DNA of 39,364 bases from Mesorhizobium sp. WSM3626 (GTDB lineage Bacteria > Pseudomonadota > Alphaproteobacteria > Rhizobiales > Rhizobiaceae): the NCBI RefSeq assembly GCF_000513935.1, contig NZ_AZUY01000055.1, positions 221 through 39,584 on the forward strand, in the 5' to 3' direction. The position numbers were made by a program, and so were the translations under genes. The notes below the pieces were generated by a model that saw only the letters and a list, made by a program, of their open reading frames with translations, searched no databases and was not told the DNA's origin. Within the stretch, counting starts at the first letter, position 1. Every line of letters starts with the position of its first letter. Below, in pieces: positions 32,430-39,364 of this stretch.

Positions 32430-33548
32430 ATGGATGTAGTCGTGCTGGGTGGCGGACTGATGGGGGCGGCTTCGGCCTATTTCCTGGCCCGGCGCGGCGC
32501 ACGCGTGACGTTGATCGAGCGCAACCGGATCGGCACCGGGGCAACGGTCGCCTCCTTCGGCAACATCCGGCGCACGGGGCGTCATCTGTCGCAACTGCCG
32601 CTGGCCCATCGCTCGCTCAGGCTCTGGGGCGAGACCGAAAAAATGCTTGGCCGCGACGTGGAATTCCGCGCCACCGGCCATATCCGGCTGATCTTCGATG
32701 AAGCCAGTCTCGCCGACATGCGAGCCTATGCCCAGACGGCGCGGCCCTGGGGGCTTGATCTGGAAGAACTCAGCCCGCGCGAGATTCACACCCGCTTTGC
32801 CGGTCTCGGTCCCAACGCGATCGCGGCGTCGTTCTCGCCACATGACGGCAGCGGCAATCCGCGGCTCATCGCGCCTGCTTTTGCCGAAGCCGCCCGCAGG
32901 CTGGGCGCCGAAATCGTGGAGGAGGCGAAAGGCACGACGATCGGGCACACCGGATCCAGCTTCCTTGTCACCAGTTCAAAAGGCACATTCGCTGCCGAGT
33001 GCCTGCTTAACACCGCCGGCGCCTGGGGCGCGGGCATCGCCGCACAGTTCGGCGAAGCGGTGCCGCTCGACGCCCGAGGCCCTCAGATGGGCGTGACCGA
33101 GCCGCTGCCGCACCGGATCCTGCCGGTGGTCGGCATCTGGACGCGTGACAAGAACCATGGCGCCTATCTGCGCCAGGTCGAGCGGGGCAACATCGTCTTC
33201 GGCGGCGCGGCCGAAAGGGTGCTGGTGGATCTCGATCCCGGCCATGCGGCCGCCGACCCCATGCGCCTGCAGGCGCAGTTGCGCGCCGTCGCGCGGCTGC
33301 TGCCCTCAATCGCAAGGGTCGCGGTGATCCGCACCTGGTCGGGCTGCGAGGGCTATGTCAGGGATATGCTGCCGGTCATGGGACGCTCGGCGACGACGCC
33401 AGGCCTGTTCCACGCCTTCGGCTTCAGCGGACACGGCTTCCAGCTCGGTCCGGGCGTGGGCGATGCCATGGCCGAGCTCATTATGACCGACCGATGCGAA
33501 ACGCCGCTCGATGATTTCAGAATCAACCGCTTCAACCGCGCTGCCTGA
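32430..33548 (+). CDS. DAO-family FAD-dependent oxidoreductase
   Basis: A 372-residue flavoprotein. The FAD motif GGGLMG is at 7-12 in VVVLGGGLMGAASAYFLARRG; then TGATVASFGNIRRTGRH, and at the C-terminus RTWSGCEGYVRDMLPVMG and HAFGFSGHGFQLGPGVG. This is the HcnC/sarcosine-oxidase beta/glycine-oxidase-like size and architecture. The ATG at 32430 has GAGGG at 32421-32425. It is divergent from the LysR gene and shares its candidate operator type with hyuA, making it the more likely catalytic partner of the HcnA/HcnB-like proteins in the hyuA operon than the oxidase at 24255. Substrate unknown; an N-alkyl amino acid such as sarcosine would fit a hydantoinase product. Confidence 0.88.
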   Translation: MDVVVLGGGLMGAASAYFLARRGARVTLIERNRIGTGATVASFGNIRRTGRHLSQLPLAHRSLRLWGETEKMLGRDVEFRATGHIRLIFDEASLADMRAYAQTARPWGLDLEELSPREIHTRFAGLGPNAIAASFSPHDGSGNPRLIAPAFAEAARRLGAEIVEEAKGTTIGHTGSSFLVTSSKGTFAAECLLNTAGAWGAGIAAQFGEAVPLDARGPQMGVTEPLPHRILPVVGIWTRDKNHGAYLRQVERGNIVFGGAAERVLVDLDPGHAAADPMRLQAQLRAVARLLPSIARVAVIRTWSGCEGYVRDMLPVMGRSATTPGLFHAFGFSGHGFQLGPGVGDAMAELIMTDRCETPLDDFRINRFNRAA

Positions 33549-34193
33549 TCGTTCCAGAGCAGAATCGGGATCGCACAGGGACCGTTCTGAGGCGTCGGGC
33601 GCTAGACTAGAGCGGACCCGCCTTTGCGCACGCCATTCTACGCCAGAGCACTCTCGCCCTTTGAAACGGCTTTACATTAACCGCGACCTGGGCCCAGATC
33701 TTACCTGCAAGTTCAGAGGGAAAGAAAGGTCCGCGGAGCGGGAGCGGGAAACGGAACGGAGCGGCAAGCGAACGTCGTCACCGAAACTACGCGATTGCCG
33801 CCGTTTCCACCCCTTACTCCCCACTCGATTGTTTCCAACCCAGCTAGGTTATTGATCTAGCTGGTTTTTTCTTGTTTGCCGCTCGAAAGTCCGAAACATG
33901 GGCCGTCAAAAAGTTACGCTTTGATTTTAAAGGGAAAATCGTCGCAAAAAAAATTTGAGGTTTCACCGACTCTCGGGACCAATCGAGTAACTCTTTGAAC
34001 ATTGCGACGTCTTGGTGCACTCCCGCCCTGCCTTGAAAAGTACCGTCAGCACCCCTTCCACATTTCCAAAAGTGTACTCCGTTTGACGGTCAACCACCTC
34101 TATCCAACATTGCAAAATCGGACCTTCTCACGTGGTCAGCGCGGGAGTCGCTGCATTCCTCGTGCAGTCGCGCGACGCTAGCCCGGCTCACGA
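33549..34193. other. Gene-poor region at the border of the NRPS segment
   Basis: No supportable gene lies in these 645 bp. The left half is still GC-rich; from about 33830 the sequence becomes AT-rich. It contains a rho-independent terminator on plus at 33840-33870, an 11-bp palindrome TTGACGGTCAA at 34083-34093 and a copy of CCGTTTGACGG (34079-34089) that recurs at 34856-34866 on the other side of the PPTase gene. Short open frames in the left half are of low complexity (Arg/Glu/Ser-rich) and not protein-like. The shift of composition suggests the border of an acquired segment. Confidence 0.5.
33840..33870 (+). terminator. Rho-independent terminator
   Basis: CCAGCTAG (33840-33847), a 9-nt loop, then CTAGCTGG (33857-33864) form a perfect 8-bp stem followed directly by TTTTTT (33865-33870) on plus. 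The nearest plus-strand gene ends about 290 bp upstream, so this either ends a long 3' untranslated region of the DAO gene or belongs to an unannotated transcript. Confidence 0.75.
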
Positions 34194-34844
34194 CTACACA
34201 CCGTCTGCCCTTACTTCAATATACGCGATACCGACGATATCTTTGCGGATTTCGTACTTCACGTTGAACTGATGACCTGTGCGTGAGACAATTCCTATTC
34301 CCTTTTCAATGTCGATCTCAATGTCACAAAAATCGAGAAAAAGACCATTCAAAGGGAAGGAAGCTTTGTACACGGCCTCCTTTAAAACAAACAGACAGCG
34401 GGCATAGAGTGGGAACAATCCAAGGCGACTGCGTTCGCCATCCGTCGTGACTATGTCGATGAGATCGTCGGGCAAAGGTTCTGCTGGCTCGATATCAATA
34501 CCGAGAGCCAAAAAGCTGCTTGTTGATGAAACTGCCGCCACTGCTGTTTCTCGATCATGCGCCAATGAACCCACAATTCCCTTAGGCCAGGTTGGTGCTC
34601 CGCCCGTTGACTTGTTGATCGCTCCGCAGGGCTGGCCCAACTCTTGGAGCAACGACCGGGCAACGATTCGGGCAGCACCACTTTGTCTGCGAACTGCGTT
34701 TACCGAATTGCTATAGGAAACCGCCTCCGAGGGGAGGAGCGCCTCCTCGTCCCCTGCGCATATGGGTCGACGGCCAATGAGTAACCCAGGTCCACTCAGC
34801 GACGTAATTTGCGTGATTGGGATGCTAGGATAGAATCGCACCAA
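34194..34844 (-). CDS. 4'-phosphopantetheinyl transferase (EntD/Sfp-type)
   Basis: A 216-residue PPTase that moves the phosphopantetheine arm from CoA to the carrier-protein serine of the NRPS, making it active. The EntD-type motifs are present: WPKGIVGSLAHD near 86-97, GIDIEP with Mg-binding D117 and E119, and FVLKEAVYKASFP with E156 and K160. The start is a TTG at 34844 or the GTG directly after it; the ribosome-binding site is weak. It is the last gene of the minus-strand NRPS segment, 132 bp behind the monooxygenase gene. It is lower in GC than the catabolic genes to its left. A copy of CCGTTTGACGG lies 12 bp upstream of its start. Confidence 0.9.
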   Translation of the reverse strand: MVRFYPSIPITQITSLSGPGLLIGRRPICAGDEEALLPSEAVSYSNSVNAVRRQSGAARIVARSLLQELGQPCGAINKSTGGAPTWPKGIVGSLAHDRETAVAAVSSTSSFLALGIDIEPAEPLPDDLIDIVTTDGERSRLGLFPLYARCLFVLKEAVYKASFPLNGLFLDFCDIEIDIEKGIGIVSRTGHQFNVKYEIRKDIVGIAYIEVRADGV

Positions 34845-34976
34845 GTTTCACGTCACCGTTTGACGGAATACAGCATGTCTCAACGCTGCCAGCCGCATTT
34901 TAAGCGTAGTCGCTTTAGGGGCAAAACAGTTAGGGGGCGATAGGGATCTCATATCCCTTCACTTCCCACTTCTCGA

Positions 34977-36041
34977 TCAGAGTCGAGCCTCATCTGCTTG
35001 TCCCGGTAGATTATCAGAGATGCCGCTGGCAAACGCTTCCTCTGCCATTGCGAAGACGCTCTGGATTTCAAAGGCATCCTCGTCTGTCGGCGGATCATCC
35101 AAAAGAAAGGTACGGAGACCCATTTTGAAATAGCCGATCAGTTCGCGAGCGATATCCTCCCGCGAGCCAACCAGGAAGGGGCAGGACGCGTGGCCGTTCT
35201 TGTAAGGCCCCAGCCAATATGGGTGCCCCTCGGGAACAGTGACCTCCGATCCCAATTCCTTGACCCAGACGGAATCGGATACTCGGATGTAGTATTCACG
35301 CATCTCCCTGCCCAACTCGTCGTCGGGATATCTGCTACGCGCGACGGACCAAGCGTCCTGCGCCTTGGCGCGCGAGACGATGCCTAGGCGCGTTCCGTGT
35401 TCAGTGCCTTCCGGACGTGGTTTGCCGTCATAGTCGCGAACGGGGCGAAGGTATTCGATCGCCCGCGCGCCCAAGCGCCTAGCCACGGCCATGCCCGCCG
35501 GCGACGATCCCGAGATGGTAAAAATGGGCGCACAGTCGGGCTTGAGGCGCGCAGCCATTCTCAGATGAAGCCCGCTGGCCTGATAGTTTGCACCGCGATA
35601 GCTTACAGGTCGCCCGGAGCTCAAAAGATTGCGGACGATCTCGCCGTATTCCGCTACGCGCTCATATCGCCGGTCATGGCTGGTTTCATCGCACAATGCC
35701 TCGAGATCATGAGGAAAGCCGCCGGAAATAAAATTCAGATGCACCGGCCGATCATGGACCAACGACAGGGAGGCCACCAATTTGGCGACGGTGAATGGAT
35801 GCGCATAGAGCGGTTGTACGGCAACGAGAGGCGAAATCTTCTTCGTAGAGCTCATAAGGCAGTTGGCCGCCAGCCAGGGATCGAATTGTTGATGGTCTGA
35901 ATATACAAGCATCGCAGAAAAACCGTACCGCTCGGATCGCATGGCGGATTTTTTTATTTCCTCCATATATTTGCTACTAGGCATGTTATCGTCAAATGTT
36001 GGGCATCCTCCAATTATAGTGAGCTCTGACGCCATATTCAT
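34977..36041 (-). CDS. LLM-class flavin-dependent (SsuD-like) monooxygenase
   Basis: A 354-residue bacterial luciferase-like protein. Visible family features include GFSAMLVYSDHQQFDPW near the N-terminus, a central PLYAHPFTVAKLVASLSLV, FISGGFPHDLEA, RYERVAEYGEIVRNLL and PCDAPIF-like ISGSSPAGMAVARRLGARAIEYL. These fit the FMNH2-dependent alkanesulfonate monooxygenase branch. The ATG at 36041 has GGAGGAG close upstream; an ATG two codons later is possible. It begins 34 bp after the exporter gene's stop, so it belongs to the NRPS operon, where it probably oxidises the peptide, a precursor or a carrier-bound residue rather than a sulfonate. That role is inferred from position. Its AT-richness, for example 42% GC around its start, contrasts with the neighbouring region. 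Confidence 0.85.
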   Translation of the reverse strand: MNMASELTIIGGCPTFDDNMPSSKYMEEIKKSAMRSERYGFSAMLVYSDHQQFDPWLAANCLMSSTKKISPLVAVQPLYAHPFTVAKLVASLSLVHDRPVHLNFISGGFPHDLEALCDETSHDRRYERVAEYGEIVRNLLSSGRPVSYRGANYQASGLHLRMAARLKPDCAPIFTISGSSPAGMAVARRLGARAIEYLRPVRDYDGKPRPEGTEHGTRLGIVSRAKAQDAWSVARSRYPDDELGREMREYYIRVSDSVWVKELGSEVTVPEGHPYWLGPYKNGHASCPFLVGSREDIARELIGYFKMGLRTFLLDDPPTDEDAFEIQSVFAMAEEAFASGISDNLPGQADEARL

Positions 36042-36075
36042 ATCTCCTCCATATGATTTTACTGTCTTATTTGTG

Positions 36076-37866
36076 TTACAGCGCCTGGTTCTCAAAAAGC
36101 CGCCGATATGTACCGAGGTCCCGCCGAATAAGTTGCTGGTGGGTTCCCTCTTCGACGATTTTCCCATTGTCGAAGACAAGAAGCCGATCGAGCGTCTGAA
36201 CGGTCGACAGTCGATGCGCGATCACAAATGTTGTGCGGCCAACCATCAGCCGGTCCATCGCCGTCCTGATCATCAGCTCCGAGGCTGAATCAAGGTTCGA
36301 CGTTGCCTCGTCCATAATCAGGATCGACGCATTTGCCAGGAATGCACGGGCGATCGCCACACGTTGGCGCTCCCCACCGGACAGCTTGACGCCGCGCTCT
36401 CCGACCACCATGCCATAACCCTTCGGAAGGCCGGCAATGAAGTCGTGCGCATTGGCGAGGCGCGCCGCCTGCTCGATCTCCGACATCGTCGCATTCGGTC
36501 GAGCATAGGCAATATTTTCTGCAATCGAGCGATGGAACAAGATTGGTTCCTGCGGAACAATGGCAATCTGTTGCCGCAGCGAAGCCTGGGTCGCCTTGGC
36601 GATGTCCTGGCCGTCGATGAGGATCGCGCCTCCGTCGACATCGTAGAGCCGCTGCAGCAATTTGATGAATGTCGTCTTGCCTGCCCCTGACGGTCCAACC
36701 AGGCCTATTCGTTCGTTTGAACGGATCGACACTGAAAAGTCGCGGAAAAGCGGCTCGTGATGGCTGGTGTATCGGAACGTCACACGATCAAAAACGACCG
36801 AAGGATTTGCGATCCTGATTTCGGTCGCATCGCGATGGTCGGAGATGCCAAGCGGCTGGCGGGCAATTTCGGCAAGCTCTTCCATGTCGTTCACCGTGCG
36901 CTGCAGATTGTGCAATTCACGGCTGACCTGTCGTAGATAGCCCTCCAGCAGGAAGAACGCCGCCAGGACGAAGGTAAGATCACCGGCCGTTGCCTGACCG
37001 TAGATCCATAGCCACAGAGCCAAGCCCAGCACTGAAGTTTTCAGCAGAAGCAGGGCCGTGCCCTGTGTAATGCCGGCAATACTGACCCGCATCCAGGTAC
37101 GAAACGTGCGTTTGCGCCACTTCTTCAAAACCGAGCCCAGCCGTTCGTCCTCGCGCAGCTCGGCGGCAAAACTTTTTACAATGGCATTGCAGCTCATCGT
37201 GTCGGCCAGGGCACCGCCGAGTTTCGAGTCCCACGCATTGGAAAGGCTGGCCGCAGGTGCAACGAAAGCAAGCGAGAACCATCCAGCAAGAACAATGAAC
37301 AAGGCTGAACCCAAGGCGATAGCCGCGCCCAGCACCGGCCACAAGAAACCGAACACGAGCGTTGTGCCAACCAGCACCACTAGTGTCGGAAACAGAGAAA
37401 TCAGGACCGTGTCGCCGAATGCATCGAGGGCCCACACCGCCCGCGTAATCTTACGCACAGTGGAGCCGACGAAATTGGTGTCATGCCAATCCGTCGAGAG
37501 ACGCTGAACTTTGTAGATTGCATCGGACGCCATGTCCGTCATCGTTTTTAGCGAAAGTAGCGATATACCCGCAAACGCAATTTGCCTGAATATCAGGCTC
37601 GAAATCGCAAGAGCGACAAAGACAGATAGCGCAGTTATCGCACGACTGTATGAAAGCGAGCTATCTTGCGCACCGGCCGACATTGCGTCCACTAGCCGGC
37701 CCGCAAACAATGGCATCAACACATCGGCCACCGCTGCCAGTGTTGTTGTGACAAAAATGAATGCGACGTGCCATATTTGCTTTCGCCAATATACACCGAC
37801 GAAGTAGAATACCTTCGCAAAGGTGCTGCGATGCACATCGAAACGAAACCGGGTCACGGTTCGCAT
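36076..37866 (-). CDS. ABC transporter, fused permease/ATP-binding (exporter type)
   Basis: A 596-residue half-transporter with an N-terminal type I exporter membrane domain (about six spans, residues 25-310) and a C-terminal ATPase. The ATPase has Walker A GPSGAGKTT, Q-loop IVPQEPILF, signature LSGGERQR, Walker B ILIMDEATSNLD and switch IAHRLST. It most likely dimerises and exports the NRPS product. The ATG at 37866 was chosen because the membrane domain begins about 30 residues later; it has no good ribosome-binding site. A TTG at 38013 overlapping the NRPS stop is an alternative, giving 49 extra residues without family features. Translation could be coupled to a short GTG frame that overlaps its start. 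Confidence 0.88.
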   Translation of the reverse strand: MRTVTRFRFDVHRSTFAKVFYFVGVYWRKQIWHVAFIFVTTTLAAVADVLMPLFAGRLVDAMSAGAQDSSLSYSRAITALSVFVALAISSLIFRQIAFAGISLLSLKTMTDMASDAIYKVQRLSTDWHDTNFVGSTVRKITRAVWALDAFGDTVLISLFPTLVVLVGTTLVFGFLWPVLGAAIALGSALFIVLAGWFSLAFVAPAASLSNAWDSKLGGALADTMSCNAIVKSFAAELREDERLGSVLKKWRKRTFRTWMRVSIAGITQGTALLLLKTSVLGLALWLWIYGQATAGDLTFVLAAFFLLEGYLRQVSRELHNLQRTVNDMEELAEIARQPLGISDHRDATEIRIANPSVVFDRVTFRYTSHHEPLFRDFSVSIRSNERIGLVGPSGAGKTTFIKLLQRLYDVDGGAILIDGQDIAKATQASLRQQIAIVPQEPILFHRSIAENIAYARPNATMSEIEQAARLANAHDFIAGLPKGYGMVVGERGVKLSGGERQRVAIARAFLANASILIMDEATSNLDSASELMIRTAMDRLMVGRTTFVIAHRLSTVQTLDRLLVFDNGKIVEEGTHQQLIRRDLGTYRRLFENQAL

Positions 37867-37991
37867 GGACGCGAGGCGCCCATCCCCAAAATTGCTTCCG
37901 CTGCAAAACCCTGCAGGCTCAAGCCGCAGACCAAATACCCGCAGATGCGCAGCCGGATCGCCGATCGGTCGAAATGAAGGCCCTCGAACAC
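37854..37991 (-). CDS. Possible 45-residue small ORF between NRPS and exporter genes
   Basis: A GTG at 37991 lies 7 nt after a perfect AGGAGG (complement of 37999-38004), the best ribosome-binding site in this stretch. It opens a 45-codon frame ending at 37854, which overlaps the first 13 nt of the exporter gene. The peptide (begins MFEGLHFDRSAI) is not recognised; it is not MbtH-like. It may be a leader that couples translation of the exporter to the NRPS, a tiny gene, or nothing: the AGGAGG also encodes the NRPS C-terminus. Low confidence. Confidence 0.2.
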   Translation of the reverse strand: MFEGLHFDRSAIRLRICGYLVCGLSLQGFAAEAILGMGASRPCEP

Positions 37992-37993
37992 TC

Positions 37994-39364
37994 TCACACC
38001 TCCTGCACGGCAACGGGTGGCTTAGATTCGCGAGTTTGCAATGCTCCTGATATCTGCCGGCCGAGAATGGCTCTGTTTGCAGGCTCCGTAATCATCGTCC
38101 AGTGGTCGCCGGGAATGGCGTGCACGTGCACAAGGGACTTCGGCAAGACGTCCTGCCACCGTGTCATTGACCATTCGGGCTCGCCATCTGTGGCGCCGAT
38201 GGTATCGCGCGCATTGAATTGGTGAACGGCAATAGACAATGGCGGGATCTTATAAGATCGGACAAGCTTCTCGAAATGCCTGCGCTGCTCCCGCATCACG
38301 GCCTCGGCGGGAGTATCAAGGTCGGCACTCACGACACCTTGCCTTTGTCCTTCCCGCATCACTTGAGAGACAGAGAGATCGGCGACGTGTTCACGAAGCA
38401 ATGTGAGTTCTCCGGGGCGTTGTGGTTCATCGGTTGCCTCGAACCGGGTAAGGTGCATTTCCTTTGTGGATTTCGGATCGGAGCGCCTTTTGGACGGCAG
38501 ATGGACGTCGATGAGTCCTAGGAACGAGACGGCTTCACCACATTCAACGATATCGTGTGCCATCGCGTAGGCGAGTATGCCGCCGGACGAATATCCGACC
38601 AGGCTATAAGGGCCGCGAGGCTGGATAGTGCGCATCATCGATAGCGCGCGGATTGTCATTGCCTCCAGCGTGTAGGTGAGCGGTTCATTTGCGGAAGGCC
38701 ACGGCAAGGCATAGACGGGGACGTCTGGGCCGAGTTCTCGGGCCAGCTCAAAGACATACGAATGATCGCCCAAGCCCGAAGGCAGGAAAAATATGGGCGG
38801 CGCATTTCCGGTTCGGCGCACCGGAATGGGTTCCGCACGTTTTTCTCGAGACAGGGGGCCCCTGCTTTTCCGGGCAAGATCCTTCAACATGGGGTTTTGG
38901 AAGAGGTCATTTATGGTCAAGTTGAGCCCGGCGTCCGGCGCACGGCTCACCAGCTTCACGGCCAGCAGCGAATGGCCGCCGAGTTCGAAGAAGCTGTCCT
39001 GGCGGCCGACCTGTTCGACACCCAACAGCTCCTGCCAGATCCCGGCAAGGATCGTCTCGACTTCGCCTTCGGGGGCTTCGTAGACGCCACGCGCATAGGC
39101 CTGTTCGTCCGGCGCCGGCAACGCCCTGCGGTCGAGCTTGCCGTTCGGCGTCAGCGGCAGTGCTTCCAGCACCACATAGGCTGCCGGCACCATGTACTCC
39201 GGCAGGGTGCCGCTCAAATGCGCCCGCAGCACCGCAGCCAGTTCGCCGGCGGCTTCACTCTTCGCCTCGCCCTTGGCCACCACATAAGCGACCAGCCGCT
39301 TGTCGCCAGGCGTGTCTTCGCGTGCGATCACCACCGCCTCGCGCACTGCCTGATGCTCGACCAG
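37994..39364 (-). CDS. Non-ribosomal peptide synthetase, C-terminal part (A-PCP-TE)
   Basis: The last 456 residues of an NRPS that extends beyond the right edge. Counting from the edge: end of an adenylation domain (VREAVVIAREDTPGDKRLVA at 7-26, LPEYMVP, and PNGKLDRR with the A10 lysine at 76); a peptidyl carrier domain with phosphopantetheine serine 132 in FFELGGHSLL; and a type I thioesterase with GYSSGG (nucleophile S259), a likely catalytic D286 in LIDVHLP and H421 in PGDHWTM. The TE shows this is the last module, releasing a linear or cyclic peptide. The A/PCP part is about 65% GC, while the TE falls to about 55%. The genes that follow (exporter, monooxygenase, PPTase) read in the same direction. 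Substrate specificity cannot be read, because the A-domain pocket lies outside the window. Confidence 0.93.
   Translation of the reverse strand: MVEHQAVREAVVIAREDTPGDKRLVAYVVAKGEAKSEAAGELAAVLRAHLSGTLPEYMVPAAYVVLEALPLTPNGKLDRRALPAPDEQAYARGVYEAPEGEVETILAGIWQELLGVEQVGRQDSFFELGGHSLLAVKLVSRAPDAGLNLTINDLFQNPMLKDLARKSRGPLSREKRAEPIPVRRTGNAPPIFFLPSGLGDHSYVFELARELGPDVPVYALPWPSANEPLTYTLEAMTIRALSMMRTIQPRGPYSLVGYSSGGILAYAMAHDIVECGEAVSFLGLIDVHLPSKRRSDPKSTKEMHLTRFEATDEPQRPGELTLLREHVADLSVSQVMREGQRQGVVSADLDTPAEAVMREQRRHFEKLVRSYKIPPLSIAVHQFNARDTIGATDGEPEWSMTRWQDVLPKSLVHVHAIPGDHWTMITEPANRAILGRQISGALQTRESKPPVAVQEV

Noticed and set aside
34935..34965. Small hairpin AGGGAT...ATCCCT behind the monooxygenase gene
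   Set aside because: Stem of only about six base pairs with no T-run on the coding strand; too weak to call a terminator.
34977..36041. Sulfonate utilisation locus
   Set aside because: Only the SsuD-like oxygenase is present; no FMN reductase or sulfonate ABC importer accompanies it, and it lies in an NRPS operon.
37994..39364. Siderophore locus such as vicibactin or rhizobactin
   Set aside because: No ornithine or lysine N-hydroxylase, acyltransferase or TonB-dependent receptor gene is visible in the window; product type cannot be claimed.
1..39364. CRISPR array, tRNA genes, intact insertion sequence or phage genes
   Set aside because: No regularly spaced short repeats, no cloverleaf-like sequences recognised, and no transposase, integrase or phage structural protein among the reading frames.

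Overview
The window looks like chromosomal or megaplasmid DNA from an alphaproteobacterium of the Rhizobiales, most like a Mesorhizobium-type rhizobium. The reasons are the roughly 65% GC content of most genes, the gene families present (ABC peptide-type uptake, many FAD-dependent amine oxidases, hydantoinase HyuA/HyuB, HcnA/HcnB-like proteins), and a double palindromic intergenic element at 12682-12797 of a kind common in rhizobia. The genus is an inference. No tRNA, rRNA, CRISPR array or intact insertion sequence is visible.

Layout. (1) 1-1229, minus: N-terminal part of a large VCBS-repeat surface or secreted protein that runs off the left edge. Behind it lie a perfect 12-bp dyad and what looks like the decayed 3' end of a FAD-oxidoreductase gene. 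(2) 1834-14184: a nitrogen-compound catabolic block. It holds a GNAT (minus), then an M20 deacetylase, hydroxypyruvate-reductase-like dehydrogenase, cupin, aldehyde dehydrogenase, tartrate/D-malate-type dehydrogenase and succinate-semialdehyde-type dehydrogenase (plus). A HAD protein and a PuuB-like oxidase follow on minus, then a second paralogous GNAT and a class III aminotransferase on plus. (3) 14423-20360, plus: a second HAD protein followed by a complete peptide/opine-type ABC importer (Tat-exported binding protein, two permeases, fused double ATPase). (4) 20424-24030: an NADH:flavin oxidoreductase of the trimethylamine dehydrogenase/demethylase family with a divergent LysR regulator, then an Lrp/AsnC regulator. 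(5) 24255-33548: amine-oxidase and hydantoinase region. A tightly overlapping minus-strand operon hyuA-hyuB-2Fe2S-FAD(HcnB-like) is flanked by two DAO-type flavoproteins and a LysR regulator. Related 15-bp dyads lie exactly the same distance upstream of hyuA and of the second DAO gene. (6) 33549-39364: a lower-GC segment holding the 3' end of a non-ribosomal peptide operon on minus: end of an NRPS (A-PCP-TE), ABC exporter, luciferase-like monooxygenase and 4'-phosphopantetheinyl transferase.

How the genes may work together. Region 2 contains every step for degrading a diamine or similar amine through an N-acetyl-protected route: acetylation (GNAT), oxidation (PuuB-like), aldehyde oxidation (ALDH), deacetylation (M20), transamination (class III) and semialdehyde oxidation (GabD-like). 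That is an inference from families, not a demonstrated pathway. Region 3 probably imports the substrate. Region 5 looks like ATP-dependent hydantoin or lactam opening coupled to oxidation of the released N-alkyl or opine-type amino acid. Region 6 makes, activates (PPTase), tailors (monooxygenase) and exports a non-ribosomal peptide of unknown structure; the rest of the assembly line lies beyond the right edge.
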